Shown: one piece after another, positions 1 to 7,586 of the stretch | Layout: each line of letters starts with the position of its first letter | How positions within the stretch are numbered: position 1 is the first letter of the stretch | Origin: a virus | IMG/VR virus record: IMGVR_UViG_3300020166_001048 | Span: 1 to 64,000 of that record | DNA: 64,000 nt | Strand: one strand, 5' to 3' | The notes under the pieces: model-generated | Told to the model about the DNA's origin: nothing | What the model saw: the letters and a program-made list of their open reading frames with translations, nothing else | Databases searched by the model: none | Made by a program: the position numbers and the translations under genes

Positions 1-2
1 GG

Positions 3-554
3 CAGCCGGATTATGTTGCTGGCATTACACGTGGCGGGTTAACAGTTGCAAACTTAATAAGTCAGTATCTTGGTGTACGTATGTACACACTGGATGTGCG
101 ATTGCGAGATGGTAAACCAGAAGATTGCGAAAGTAACTGCTGGATGGCCGAAGAAGCGTTTGGCTACAATGATGAAGCTAAAACTGGCATCTCTGGCGCA
201 CGTTGGGACCCATCTCTTAAAAAGAAAATCCTCATTGTTGACGATATTAACGACAGCGGTGCTACATTGAACTGGATCAAGCAAGATTGGGAAGCTAGTT
301 GTTCTCCTAGTAGAGATAACAGCGAACATTTATGGAATCTTGTGTGGGAAGACACAGTACGAGTTGCTGTGTTGTATGATAATACTGCAAGTGAAAGCAA
401 ATTACCTATTAGGTATTGCGCTGAAGAAATTAACAAAGTTGACGACCCAAGTTGGATTGTATTTCCTTGGGAAGAATGGTGGAAACGTTGGGATCCAAGT
501 GTTAAGAAAGAATTCTTTGATAACATTAAACTACAACAGGAGTTCGCACGATGA
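3..554 (+). CDS. Type I phosphoribosyltransferase, 5' end outside the window
   Basis: The frame is open from base 3, so the N-terminus is lost at the window edge; an ATG at 81 is internal. The first visible residues read PDYVAGITRGGLTVANL, typical of the strand and helix that start type I PRTases. The PRPP-binding loop VDDINDSGAT lies at about visible residues 79-88. The family transfers ribose-5-phosphate from PRPP to a base (purine or orotate salvage); the substrate cannot be told. Its stop overlaps the queE start in an ATGA junction, so the two are translationally coupled. A nucleobase salvage role next to deazaguanine and NAD genes fits. Confidence 0.8.
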   Translation, partial: QPDYVAGITRGGLTVANLISQYLGVRMYTLDVRLRDGKPEDCESNCWMAEEAFGYNDEAKTGISGARWDPSLKKKILIVDDINDSGATLNWIKQDWEASCSPSRDNSEHLWNLVWEDTVRVAVLYDNTASESKLPIRYCAEEINKVDDPSWIVFPWEEWWKRWDPSVKKEFFDNIKLQQEFAR

Positions 555-1513
555 TAGAGGCTCCAGTATTTGAAAAAGGTTATCCGTCATATGAAGCAGT
601 TAATAGAAAGCCAGCAATGAAACTAAGATATTCAGAAGCGTTTTACAGCGTACAAGGCGAAGGCAAGTTTGTAGGAGTACCTAGTGTATTCCTGCGTACA
701 TTCGGTTGTAACTTTCGTTGTATGAACTTTGGACTTGGTAAAGATGAACCTAGTCGTGCAGAGAAACACGCAAACGGACAAAGATACAATCAAGAAGTAA
801 AAGACTTATTAGACGCCGGAGTTGATAAAACAACCAAGGAGTTTAACGACCTGCCTATTATTCATACAGGTTGTGATACATATGCAAGTATCTATCCTGA
901 GTTTAAGCACTTTAACAAGGAAGCAACAATTGACGAAGTTGTTGAACATTTGCTATCACTTACTCCCAATGGTAAGTGGGTGCAAGACAATGGACAAGAC
1001 GTTCATCTTATCTTAACTGGTGGTGAACCATTGCTTGCTTGGCAACGACTTTACGTAGAACTATTTGAACACCCACGCATGCAGGACTTGAAAAATGTTA
1101 CATTTGAAACAAACACTACACAACATTTACACAGCGATTTCTTTGACTATCTCAACAACCAAGAGAGGTTTAACGTCACTTGGAGTTGTTCCCCAAAACT
1201 TAGTGTTAGCGGAGAATCTTGGGAAGATGCTATTAAACCTAATGTTGCTAGTGAGTATCAGCGTGTTACTGATAGCAACATTTATTTCAAGTTTGTTGTC
1301 GCTGATCAAGATGATTTTGCTGAAGTCAAAAGAGCTGTCAGTGCTTATCAAAGTGCCGGGGTACAATGTCCAGTATATCTTATGCCAATGGGCGGTCGCA
1401 GTGAAGAATATTCCCTCAATGTTAATGACGTTGCCCAAGCGTGTATGGACGAAGGATGGAGATTCACTCCCCGACTCCACATTAGCTTATTCGGAAATGC
1501 CTGGGGGACTTAA
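551..1513 (+). CDS. queE: 7-carboxy-7-deazaguanine synthase (QueE), radical SAM
   Basis: Radical SAM enzyme that converts 6-carboxytetrahydropterin to 7-carboxy-7-deazaguanine in the preQ0 pathway (queuosine or deazaguanine DNA modification). It is recognised from SEAFYSVQGEG near residue 29, FLRTFGCNFRC, the SAM-binding GGEP at 157-160 and the C-terminal PRLHISLFGN block. The cluster motif is unusual: Cys53 and Cys57 are present, but the third position of CX3CX2C is Phe60. Another Cys (108, in HTGCDTYAS), in an insertion, may be the third ligand. Start at 551 is supported by AGGAG upstream and the ATGA overlap; Met23 is an alternative. QueD, QueC and FolE are not in the window. Confidence 0.88.
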   Translation: MIEAPVFEKGYPSYEAVNRKPAMKLRYSEAFYSVQGEGKFVGVPSVFLRTFGCNFRCMNFGLGKDEPSRAEKHANGQRYNQEVKDLLDAGVDKTTKEFNDLPIIHTGCDTYASIYPEFKHFNKEATIDEVVEHLLSLTPNGKWVQDNGQDVHLILTGGEPLLAWQRLYVELFEHPRMQDLKNVTFETNTTQHLHSDFFDYLNNQERFNVTWSCSPKLSVSGESWEDAIKPNVASEYQRVTDSNIYFKFVVADQDDFAEVKRAVSAYQSAGVQCPVYLMPMGGRSEEYSLNVNDVAQACMDEGWRFTPRLHISLFGNAWGT

Positions 1514-1523
1514 CAAAGAAGAT

Positions 1524-1589
1524 ATGAATTATCTTAAAGGCAAAAAGATCACCGAAGAACAATACGAAAAAGTAAGAAAGCAATTATGA
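1524..1589 (+). CDS. Possible 21-residue peptide
   Basis: A short frame, rich in Lys and Glu, that fills the gap between queE and nadE and ends on the nadE start codon (overlap of TGA and ATG at 1586-1589). Only weak Shine-Dalgarno (AAGAAG). It could be a real micro-ORF that couples translation into nadE, or simply spacer sequence. No function can be assigned. Confidence 0.3.
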   Translation: MNYLKGKKITEEQYEKVRKQL

Positions 1590-2356
1590 GTGATTTAACA
1601 AAAGATATTCCGCAGTGGATTAGAGACTATGCACTTAAAAACGGAATTGATCAATTAGTAGTTGGTGTTAGCGGCGGAATCGACAGTGCTGTTGTCAGTA
1701 CACTGTGTGCGTTATCTGGTATGCCTACGCTGTGCTTGGTTATGCCAATTCGACAAAAAGTAGAGCAAACAGACTTAGGTATCGACCATTGCCTGCGCCT
1801 AAACACACAGTACATGAACGCTAGCTTTGAAACAATCGACCTCACTGATGTATTTGAGAAGTTTGAAGACTTGTTTCAACATGCCTATTCTCCGCTGGCA
1901 CTAGCAAACAGTCGTGCTAGATTACGCATGATGACACTGTATCAAAAAGCACAAACACATGGCGGTATTGTAGTTGGTACAGGCAACAAAGTAGAAGACT
2001 TTGGAGTAGGTTTTTATACTAAGTACGGAGACGGAGGAGTTGATATCTCTCCAATTGCAGACTTAACAAAAACCGAAGTATGGGCATTGGGTAAACAACT
2101 TGGGGTTAGCCAAGAAATTATCGATGCCAAACCCACAGATGGATTGTGGGATGATGGGCGAGTAGATGAAGATCAATTGCATGGCATGAGCTACAGTGAT
2201 TTAGAAAAATGTATGGACATTGACGAGCAGGGCATTGATGTTGAATCGCTTGGTGAAGAAGACAAAACTCAAGTAAAACAATATCTTGAGATTCGCAAAC
2301 GCAATTTGCATAAGATGCAGCCTATCCCAGTATTTAAAAGGACTACGCATGTTTGA
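1586..2356 (+). CDS. nadE: NH3-dependent NAD+ synthetase
   Basis: Catalyses the last step of NAD synthesis, amidation of nicotinic acid adenine dinucleotide with ATP and ammonia. The PP-loop SGGIDS is at 29-34; GTGNKVED (131-138), the glycine-rich GVGFYTKYGDGGVD and KPTDGLW follow, all NadE signatures. At 256 residues it is the short ammonia-dependent form without a glutaminase domain. It overlaps the downstream gene by 8 nt, so it is part of the 0-3.4 kb operon. An NMN-adenylyltransferase-like protein at 12.2 kb hints that the phage supports the NAD pool at more than one step. Confidence 0.93.
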   Translation: MSDLTKDIPQWIRDYALKNGIDQLVVGVSGGIDSAVVSTLCALSGMPTLCLVMPIRQKVEQTDLGIDHCLRLNTQYMNASFETIDLTDVFEKFEDLFQHAYSPLALANSRARLRMMTLYQKAQTHGGIVVGTGNKVEDFGVGFYTKYGDGGVDISPIADLTKTEVWALGKQLGVSQEIIDAKPTDGLWDDGRVDEDQLHGMSYSDLEKCMDIDEQGIDVESLGEEDKTQVKQYLEIRKRNLHKMQPIPVFKRTTHV

Positions 2357-2735
2357 TAAATTTAAAAAGACACTAGGCTTAACAAAACCAGAAGTCAAGC
2401 CTGCTGTTAAACCTAAGAAAGTAATCAAAACTGACAAAGAGATTGCCACCGAAAAGGGCGAGCCTTATGTTGCTGTACTAAGCATGGAACTTGCCGAAGG
2501 TGACATCGATCAAGGTGCATTTGAACTTGACTGGAATGAAAAGTTTATAGCAAATCTTGTAAGAGCTGGTTACCAAGGACAGCCAAATGAACCCGATCAC
2601 GAGATTGTTGATCGTTGGTTTCAAAATGTATGCCGCAATGTTGTTATGGAAACGTACGAGCAATACCAAGCAGATCCTGAAGTACGCTTTACAAGAGAGC
2701 GTGATCTCGGAGACGGATACACAGAAGTAAAATGA
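2349..2735 (+). CDS. Conserved-looking phage protein, function unknown
   Basis: 128 residues. The N-terminus is Lys/Pro-rich (PEVKPAVKPKK), followed by an acidic domain with several Trp and Tyr. The start is inside the end of nadE and the stop overlaps the next gene by 4 nt, so it is surely co-translated. No motif I recognise. The basic N-terminal tail could bind nucleic acid; this is only inferred from composition. Confidence 0.7.
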   Translation: MFDKFKKTLGLTKPEVKPAVKPKKVIKTDKEIATEKGEPYVAVLSMELAEGDIDQGAFELDWNEKFIANLVRAGYQGQPNEPDHEIVDRWFQNVCRNVVMETYEQYQADPEVRFTRERDLGDGYTEVK

Positions 2736-3433
2736 TATTATACGTTAACGGCGACAGTCATACCGCAGCCGCAGAATGCGTAAATCCACATGCGTTTGCA
2801 GCCGATGATCCAAAGTACTGGATGATGCAACGACTGCCGCATCCAGATAATATTGCACAAAGTTGGGGTAAATTACTAAGCCAGCGGCTCAGTTGCGGAT
2901 TCAAGTGTGATGCAGAAAGTGCTAGTAGTAACGATCGTATTATTAGGACTACACGTAAATGGGTAGAAGAAAATCCACACAATTTGTATAAAACATTAAT
3001 GATTATACAATGGAGTACATGGGAACGCCAAGAATGGCTAATCGATGGCAAATACTACCAATTAAATGCGTCTGGTATCGACGATGTTCCCGAGTCGCAC
3101 CAACAACAATACAAAGAGTTTATTGCAAACATAGATTGGCATACCATAACACAAGAATGGCATGAAAAAATCTGGCAGTTTCATTTGGAACTCGAGTCTC
3201 TAGGAATCAAGCATGTGTTCTTCAATGGAAACAATCATTTTGAAAACGTTTCGTCCCGCAAAGAATGGGAAAATAGTTATATAGATCCATATGATCCAGA
3301 ATCGACGTACAATGCAGTGATAAGTAATACATGCAACACTGTTAGTCCAACAAGCTGGCATTACGGGCCAGATGGGCACAGGGCATGGGCACAATATCTA
3401 ACCAAGTACATAGTTGCTAACAATCTTGTATAG
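2732..3433 (+). CDS. SGNH/GDSL-hydrolase-like protein
   Basis: 233 residues. It opens with a strand followed by GDSH (residues 7-10), the position of the nucleophile block in SGNH hydrolases. The C-terminus has WHYGPDGHRAWAQYL, resembling block V, where the catalytic His follows an Asp. Two more proteins of this type lie at 8.3 and 11.1 kb. Family members cleave O-acyl groups from lipids or polysaccharides; a glycan deacylase role would fit the sugar genes in this genome, but the catalytic triad is not certain. Confidence 0.6.
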   Translation: MILYVNGDSHTAAAECVNPHAFAADDPKYWMMQRLPHPDNIAQSWGKLLSQRLSCGFKCDAESASSNDRIIRTTRKWVEENPHNLYKTLMIIQWSTWERQEWLIDGKYYQLNASGIDDVPESHQQQYKEFIANIDWHTITQEWHEKIWQFHLELESLGIKHVFFNGNNHFENVSSRKEWENSYIDPYDPESTYNAVISNTCNTVSPTSWHYGPDGHRAWAQYLTKYIVANNLV

Positions 3434-3441
3434 GAGAATAA

Positions 3442-3624
3442 ATGAAGTATGCAATTAAAGCAATGCTAGCAAAAGATGATTGGATTTACCTCACCGAAGA
3501 CACAGGACGTTGTGATTTGCTGGTTCCTATGCTATACAGCAACATCGATCAAGCTCGTAATGCAGCCAAAATTTGGGAACAAAATCGTGGGTATAAAGTT
3601 AAAGTAGTTGAATATAACTGTTGA
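3442..3624 (+). CDS. 60-residue unknown protein
   Basis: Small protein starting 8 nt after the SGNH-like gene, with AGGAG just before the ATG. Mixed alpha/beta composition and no motif. Its alternating hydrophobic pattern near the end (YKVKVVEYNC) suggests a beta strand. Last gene of the 0-3.6 kb operon, directly before the duplicated promoter. Confidence 0.6.
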   Translation: MKYAIKAMLAKDDWIYLTEDTGRCDLLVPMLYSNIDQARNAAKIWEQNRGYKVKVVEYNC

Positions 3625-3702
3625 CATACTAACATTATAGTGTTAGTATAGTACTATAACATTGACATACTAACATTATAGTGTTAGTATAGTACTATAA
3701 CA
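3621..3702 (+). repeat. Perfect tandem duplication of a 41-nt promoter
   Basis: Two identical 41-nt units (3621-3661 and 3662-3702). Each carries TTGACA, a 17-nt spacer and TAGTAT. Inside the spacer and -10 region is the dyad ACTAACA-6-TGTTAGT, and just after it the palindrome TATAGTACTATA. The duplication doubles both promoter and possible operator upstream of the exonuclease gene. Confidence 0.9.
3662..3690 (+). promoter_or_regulatory. Sigma70-like promoter of the exonuclease gene (proximal copy)
   Basis: TTGACA at 3662-3667, 17-nt spacer, TAGTAT at 3685-3690. An identical copy is 41 nt upstream (3621-3649). The spacer holds a 7-bp inverted repeat, so a repressor could block the promoter. 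Confidence 0.75.
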
Positions 3703-3716
3703 ACAAAGGGCTTGGT

Positions 3717-4718
3717 ATGAAATATCTACTTATCGACACTGCTAACATGTTTTTTCGTGCAAGACACGTTGCATTTCGTGCAAATGATCCTTGGGAAAAA
3801 GTAGGATACGCATTACACATTAGTATGGCAGCTATTAACAAAGTAGCCAAAAAGTTTGATGCAGACCACGTTGTATTTTGTTTGGAAGGCCGCAGCTGGC
3901 GTAAAGATCACTATACGCCTTACAAAGCAAATCGCAAGGCAGCTCGTGATGCTCTTACAGAAGCACAGCAAGAAGAAGAACAACTTTTTTGGAGCACCTT
4001 TGATGACTTCAATAAGTACTTGCAAGATAAGACAAATTGCAGTGTATTAAGAGAACCTAACGCAGAAGCAGACGATCTTATAGCACGTTGGATACATTTG
4101 CACCCTGATGATGAACATGTTATTATCAGCAGTGACAGTGACTTTTACCAGCTGCTATCAGATAAAGTAAAACAGTTCAACGGTATCACTGACCATTTGA
4201 TTACTATAGAAGGCATCTTCGATAGTAAGGGTAAAAAAGTGCTAGATAAAAAGACCAAAGAACCAAAAGCTATACCCGACCCAGAGTGGTTGTTGTTTGA
4301 AAAGTGCATGCGTGGCGATAGCAGCGACAATGTATTTTCGGCATATCCAGGTGTACGCAAGAAAGGCACTAAGAATAAAGTAGGATTACTAGAAGCATTT
4401 GAAGATCGTGTTAAACAAGGGTATGCATGGAACAACATGATGTTGCAGCGTTGGACTGATCACAACGGCGACGAGCATCGTGTGTTGGATGATTATAATC
4501 GCAATCGACAGCTAATTGATCTTTGTGCACAACCTGATGACGTTAAAGACAGAGTTGATCAAGCAATTATTACACAAGTTACTAACAAAGATATTGGACA
4601 AGTTGGTTCGAAGTTCTTAAAATTTTGTGGTAAATATGAACTCAGTCGACTCAGTGATCAAGCTGAGCAATACGGTCGTTGGCTTAATCAGCGATACCGA
4701 GGAGTATTGCAACAATGA
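3717..4718 (+). CDS. 5'-3' exonuclease / flap endonuclease (T4 RNase H-like)
   Basis: Metal-dependent nuclease of the PolI N-terminal / T4 RNase H family, which removes RNA primers and flaps during phage DNA replication. Acidic residues expected for two-metal catalysis are visible: Asp7 in LLIDTANMFF, EADD at 117-120, SSDSD at 138-142 and the family signature GDSSDN at 200-205. FCLEGRSWRKDHYTPYKANR matches the helical-arch region. 333 residues is normal. It is driven by the duplicated promoter, and has a following run of small genes. Confidence 0.88.
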   Translation: MKYLLIDTANMFFRARHVAFRANDPWEKVGYALHISMAAINKVAKKFDADHVVFCLEGRSWRKDHYTPYKANRKAARDALTEAQQEEEQLFWSTFDDFNKYLQDKTNCSVLREPNAEADDLIARWIHLHPDDEHVIISSDSDFYQLLSDKVKQFNGITDHLITIEGIFDSKGKKVLDKKTKEPKAIPDPEWLLFEKCMRGDSSDNVFSAYPGVRKKGTKNKVGLLEAFEDRVKQGYAWNNMMLQRWTDHNGDEHRVLDDYNRNRQLIDLCAQPDDVKDRVDQAIITQVTNKDIGQVGSKFLKFCGKYELSRLSDQAEQYGRWLNQRYRGVLQQ

Positions 4719-4733
4719 CAAAGGAAAATTAAA

Positions 4734-5180
4734 ATGAACAAAACTATTGCTAGACCAGTTGTTGCTGGTAAATTTTGGATTGTTAAAGACCAAGATCACA
4801 AAGTCGGAAGTGTAGAAAAAGCCCAAGGTGGTTATATACTGCGCACAAACAGCGGTGTCACAAACTATAAAACCATCAAATCACTTCGTGATATTACAAA
4901 GATTTCGTTTGAGGATGAGCAAGAGAAAGTTGTTAATCCTGAAAACCAAATCAACGGATATGAAACTGACGCAAAGCCATACAACGCTGTTTATAATGTA
5001 AACACTCGTTTGCCTATCTACACCAAAGAACCTAAATCAAAAAGCTGGTATGCAGCTGGTTGGTACCAAATTGTTGTCAATGGCAAGACTACTATTGAGT
5101 TTTGTCCTAAACTTATTTTGCTTGAACGTTATCCTTATCGCGGTCCAGCAATGGAAGAAGATGGGTTTACTTACAAGTGA
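4734..5180 (+). CDS. 148-residue unknown protein
   Basis: Starts 15 nt after the exonuclease, preceded by AAAGGAAAA. The middle contains VGSVEKAQGGYILRTNSG and a Lys-rich acidic stretch; the C-terminus is rich in Tyr and Pro. I do not recognise a family. Its place next to the exonuclease and its overlap with the next gene suggest an early replication-associated unit. Confidence 0.65.
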   Translation: MNKTIARPVVAGKFWIVKDQDHKVGSVEKAQGGYILRTNSGVTNYKTIKSLRDITKISFEDEQEKVVNPENQINGYETDAKPYNAVYNVNTRLPIYTKEPKSKSWYAAGWYQIVVNGKTTIEFCPKLILLERYPYRGPAMEEDGFTYK

Positions 5181-5380
5181 GCGGGCTGTATATACGAAAA
5201 TTTATTGATCGTGTGCAAGCATGTGATGCCAAAGGGGTTGATGACTTTGTCTGGCCGCTCAGTGATGCAAAAAACTTACACGGAGATATTACTAAACTAT
5301 TGTTAGATATTGAATTATTGCAGCAAAATTCTAACAATCAGGAAGTGGTTCAAGTTGAAGTAAGTGGCGGAGAATGGTAA
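5177..5380 (+). CDS. 67-residue unknown protein
   Basis: Begins in the stop of the upstream gene (GTG at 5177, GTGA overlap). Acidic, with a predicted helix LHGDITKLLLDIELLQQ that could form a coiled coil. No motif recognised. Confidence 0.55.
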   Translation: MSGLYIRKFIDRVQACDAKGVDDFVWPLSDAKNLHGDITKLLLDIELLQQNSNNQEVVQVEVSGGEW

Positions 5381-5410
5381 TTAACTAAGCCGTTAACCTA
5401 GTTATCTACG

Positions 5411-5431
5411 CAGTTATCATAAATATAACTG
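5411..5431 (+). promoter_or_regulatory. T4-like late promoter inside an inverted repeat
   Basis: CATAAATA at 5418-5425 matches the T4 late consensus TATAAATA at 7 of 8 positions and sits 29 nt before a start codon. It is flanked by the arms CAGTTAT (5411-5417) and ATAACTG (5425-5431), a 7-bp inverted repeat that could be an operator. Confidence 0.5.
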
Positions 5432-5446
5432 TGGAGATAACAAATC

Positions 5447-5743
5447 ATGAGCAGACCTAAACCTACTATATTAGCCGAGATCACTGATAAAGCTACCTAT
5501 AAAACCGAACAAGTTCTTGGCAGTGAAGGTATCTGGGCAGTATACTACAACAAGTCACCGATTAATTTGAAAACATCAAACATGCTAGTGCAGTACCCTG
5601 GTCCTAAGTATAAGAAAGTTAGCTTTGCTAACCCAGGGCATGCTATTAGCCTAGCTAAAAAATTAAACATACAATTTAAAACAGATAAATTTAGTGTGGT
5701 AATGCTCACTAAAGGTGAAGTTGTCTACAGTGAAGAGAAATAA
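5447..5743 (+). CDS. 98-residue unknown protein
   Basis: Preceded by GTGGAGATAACAA, a good Shine-Dalgarno, and by the late-type promoter at 5418. Basic protein with a strand-rich C-terminal half (FKTDKFSVVMLTKGEVVY). It overlaps the next gene. No family recognised. Confidence 0.65.
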   Translation: MSRPKPTILAEITDKATYKTEQVLGSEGIWAVYYNKSPINLKTSNMLVQYPGPKYKKVSFANPGHAISLAKKLNIQFKTDKFSVVMLTKGEVVYSEEK

Positions 5744-6095
5744 GGAAGAATTAACACATCTTCTTTTGGACTTGCACGGAAATGCTGACAACGAGTATGA
5801 CTACAAGTCAGCTTTTAATAGTTGGTGGTACAACACCCGAGACTCGGGCGGACTTAGATTAACTGCCACTGGCTTTCACATAATGAAAAAATTAAAATTT
5901 CAGCACTGGGATTTTGAGTTACCCGAAGGGTGGAACCGACATAACAAACGAGTCATACTAGGACTAGATCGCAAAATAAGTTGGCCATATTACTACGGTA
6001 AACATCGTATTAGTTTCTTTAACAGCCAAGATGCAATGATGGTTAACTTAACCGGAGATGTTGAAAAGTGGCTTAGTCAAAACTTTCAGCCATAA
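5730..6095 (+). CDS. 121-residue unknown protein, Trp/Tyr-rich
   Basis: GTG start at 5730 chosen because AGGTG lies about 12 nt upstream and it overlaps the preceding stop; GTG 5715 is an alternative. Contains DYKSAFNSWWYNTRDSGG and LEF-like hydrophobic helices LTATGFHIMKKL, compatible with a small nucleic-acid-binding fold; this is speculative. Its end overlaps the converging gene on the other strand by 23 nt. Confidence 0.65.
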   Translation: MKRNKEELTHLLLDLHGNADNEYDYKSAFNSWWYNTRDSGGLRLTATGFHIMKKLKFQHWDFELPEGWNRHNKRVILGLDRKISWPYYYGKHRISFFNSQDAMMVNLTGDVEKWLSQNFQP

Positions 6096-7086
6096 TTTTG
6101 TATATTTGTTTTTGCGCACGTTGTTCAATACTTTTAGTATAATCATTCATTAAAAAATCAAAATTGCGTTCAGTTTTATCAATTGCTGCACTAGTATCCC
6201 AATTTGGATCTTGTAGCATCGGTAAGTTTAGATCTATAGCTGCATCTAATCTGTGTTCTTCATCTAGTGTGTCGTAACTCAAATCAAATAGATTATCAAA
6301 ATTTTCAAATCCTCGTTCGGCAATTTCTCGATGTATGTTGATGTGTCCTATACACATAAACGGATGTTTAGCAGCAATAGCTAACAATGTCTTTTCGGTG
6401 ATAATTCCAGGGCTGTCAGAGTATATTGTTTCACTTACAATACTAGACTTGGCCTGTTGATACAATGGCATTAGATTAATGAAGTTGTTGGTGTTGTTCC
6501 AATTGTAATCTATATATGGAGCAAACGGTGCAGGTTGTCTATATCCATGTGTAGTGTATCCAGTTGGCTCATCTCGTAAAATATCGTGAAGTTTATTTCT
6601 ATGTGGCTTTGGTTGACCATTTAAACAAATAAAATTGTACCCAATGTCTTTGTTATGCACATCTTTCCATTCGTTCCATCGTTCTTTAAGTTGATGAACT
6701 AGCTCGTAACTGTGGCTTGGAAATTCGACACATTTTATAAGTCCTGTGTAACAATCATTTAAACTGTGTTCCCAGTGTAAAAATATAATTTTACGCTGTT
6801 GCTCGAGTGTGTAGTGTTTTTCGATCCAAAGCAACTCCGGGCACGATGTGTTTTTGTACCAATTTACAAAGTCCTGTGCATGCAATACCAATCGAAAGTT
6901 TGGTTGTTTCCATTTTTCTTCAGGCACATCAGGAAGTTGTATAGACCACATACCTCCAACAATTGGGCGCTGAAGTATTGAATGCACAATTATTGAATCA
7001 ATTCCAGCACTGCGAAGCAGTATTAACAGTTTCTTATTAAAATTTGGCCCGGCAAATGAATCCGGAATGTATGTACTCATTGACAT
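6073..7086 (-). CDS. TEK-motif putative glycosyltransferase (copy 1)
   Basis: 337 residues. Belongs to a family with five members in this window (others at 31098, 32189, 49940, 53243). Shared features are a mid-protein strand followed by an HR pair (here NGQPKPHRNKL) and a C-terminal block with ITEKT, a hydrophobic strand (HPFMCIG), a Gly-Phe-x-x-Phe step and an acidic YD pair. The TEK block resembles the donor-binding region of GT-B fucosyltransferases (GT10), which suggests sugar transfer, but the family is not firmly known to me. It is the only minus-strand gene besides an oxygenase in the left 26 kb. Confidence 0.55.
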   Translation of the reverse strand: MSMSTYIPDSFAGPNFNKKLLILLRSAGIDSIIVHSILQRPIVGGMWSIQLPDVPEEKWKQPNFRLVLHAQDFVNWYKNTSCPELLWIEKHYTLEQQRKIIFLHWEHSLNDCYTGLIKCVEFPSHSYELVHQLKERWNEWKDVHNKDIGYNFICLNGQPKPHRNKLHDILRDEPTGYTTHGYRQPAPFAPYIDYNWNNTNNFINLMPLYQQAKSSIVSETIYSDSPGIITEKTLLAIAAKHPFMCIGHINIHREIAERGFENFDNLFDLSYDTLDEEHRLDAAIDLNLPMLQDPNWDTSAAIDKTERNFDFLMNDYTKSIEQRAQKQIYKIMAESFD

Positions 7087-7159
7087 GTGCGTTTACCTAT
7101 GTTATAATATAGTTATTGTTTGGAACAACTGTAGAAAAAAATATGTGTGTTGTAGGCAG

Positions 7160-7167
7160 CATAAATA
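7160..7167 (+). promoter_or_regulatory. Late-promoter-like CATAAATA
   Basis: CATAAATA, one mismatch to T4 late TATAAATA, 6 nt before a 26-residue zinc-ribbon frame and about 90 nt before tRNA-Thr. It may drive the tRNAs rather than the peptide. Confidence 0.35.
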
Positions 7168-7172
7168 TTTTT

Positions 7173-7253
7173 ATGCAACAGACAACATGTCCAGAATGTA
7201 GAGCCGAACTAGACACTAACGACTTTTGTCCAAACTGTAGAGTAAGAAGGTAA
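7173..7253 (+). CDS. 26-residue zinc-ribbon micropeptide
   Basis: Encodes two CPxC knuckles, TTCPEC and DFCPNC, 10 residues apart in 26 residues with a basic tail (RVRR). This is the minimal layout of a zinc ribbon. No clear Shine-Dalgarno, and the late-type motif is very close, so translation is uncertain; it could also be the remnant of a larger zinc-ribbon protein. It lies 5 nt before tRNA-Thr. Confidence 0.45.
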   Translation: MQQTTCPECRAELDTNDFCPNCRVRR

Positions 7254-7258
7254 ACAGT

Positions 7259-7334
7259 GCCCCAATAGCTCAGCTGGTAGAGCAACTGATTTGTAATCAG
7301 TAGGTCGGGAGTTCAAGTCTCTCTTGGGGCACCA
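7259..7334 (+). tRNA. tRNA-Thr (anticodon TGT)
   Basis: Full cloverleaf with a 7-bp acceptor (GCCCCAA/TTGGGGC), loop TTTGTAA with anticodon TGT at 7292-7294, T-loop TTCAAGT and an encoded CCA. Reads ACA and related Thr codons. Confidence 0.95.
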
Positions 7335-7337
7335 CAT

Positions 7338-7421
<84 letters not shown>

Positions 7422-7586
7422 ATAGTGTAGCGACTTAATACGCTCGTATAAGCCCATGGTTAGCTTACACATATAGGGTTTTGTTCCCCTTGTAAAACAA
7501 TTGAGCAAATGGTGCCCAGAATGTCCTGAGTAGGACACAAAACTGCTTCTATCTTTCTATTGACTGCTAAACAAGGTCTAACAACA
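7422..7586 (+). other. 165-nt non-coding stretch with a strong small hairpin
   Basis: No frame is supported. It contains the hairpin TGTCCT-GAGT-AGGACA (7522-7537) and a weaker TTGTT/AACAA stem upstream. No U-tract follows, so it is not a typical terminator. It might be a 5' leader of the phosphatase-like gene. Confidence 0.4.

Noticed and set aside
81-554. Start of the phosphoribosyltransferase at ATG 81
   Set aside because: The frame is open and clearly homologous upstream to base 3, so the gene is cut by the window edge.
3621-3702. Possible CRISPR array
   Set aside because: There are only two copies directly joined without spacers, and they contain promoter elements.
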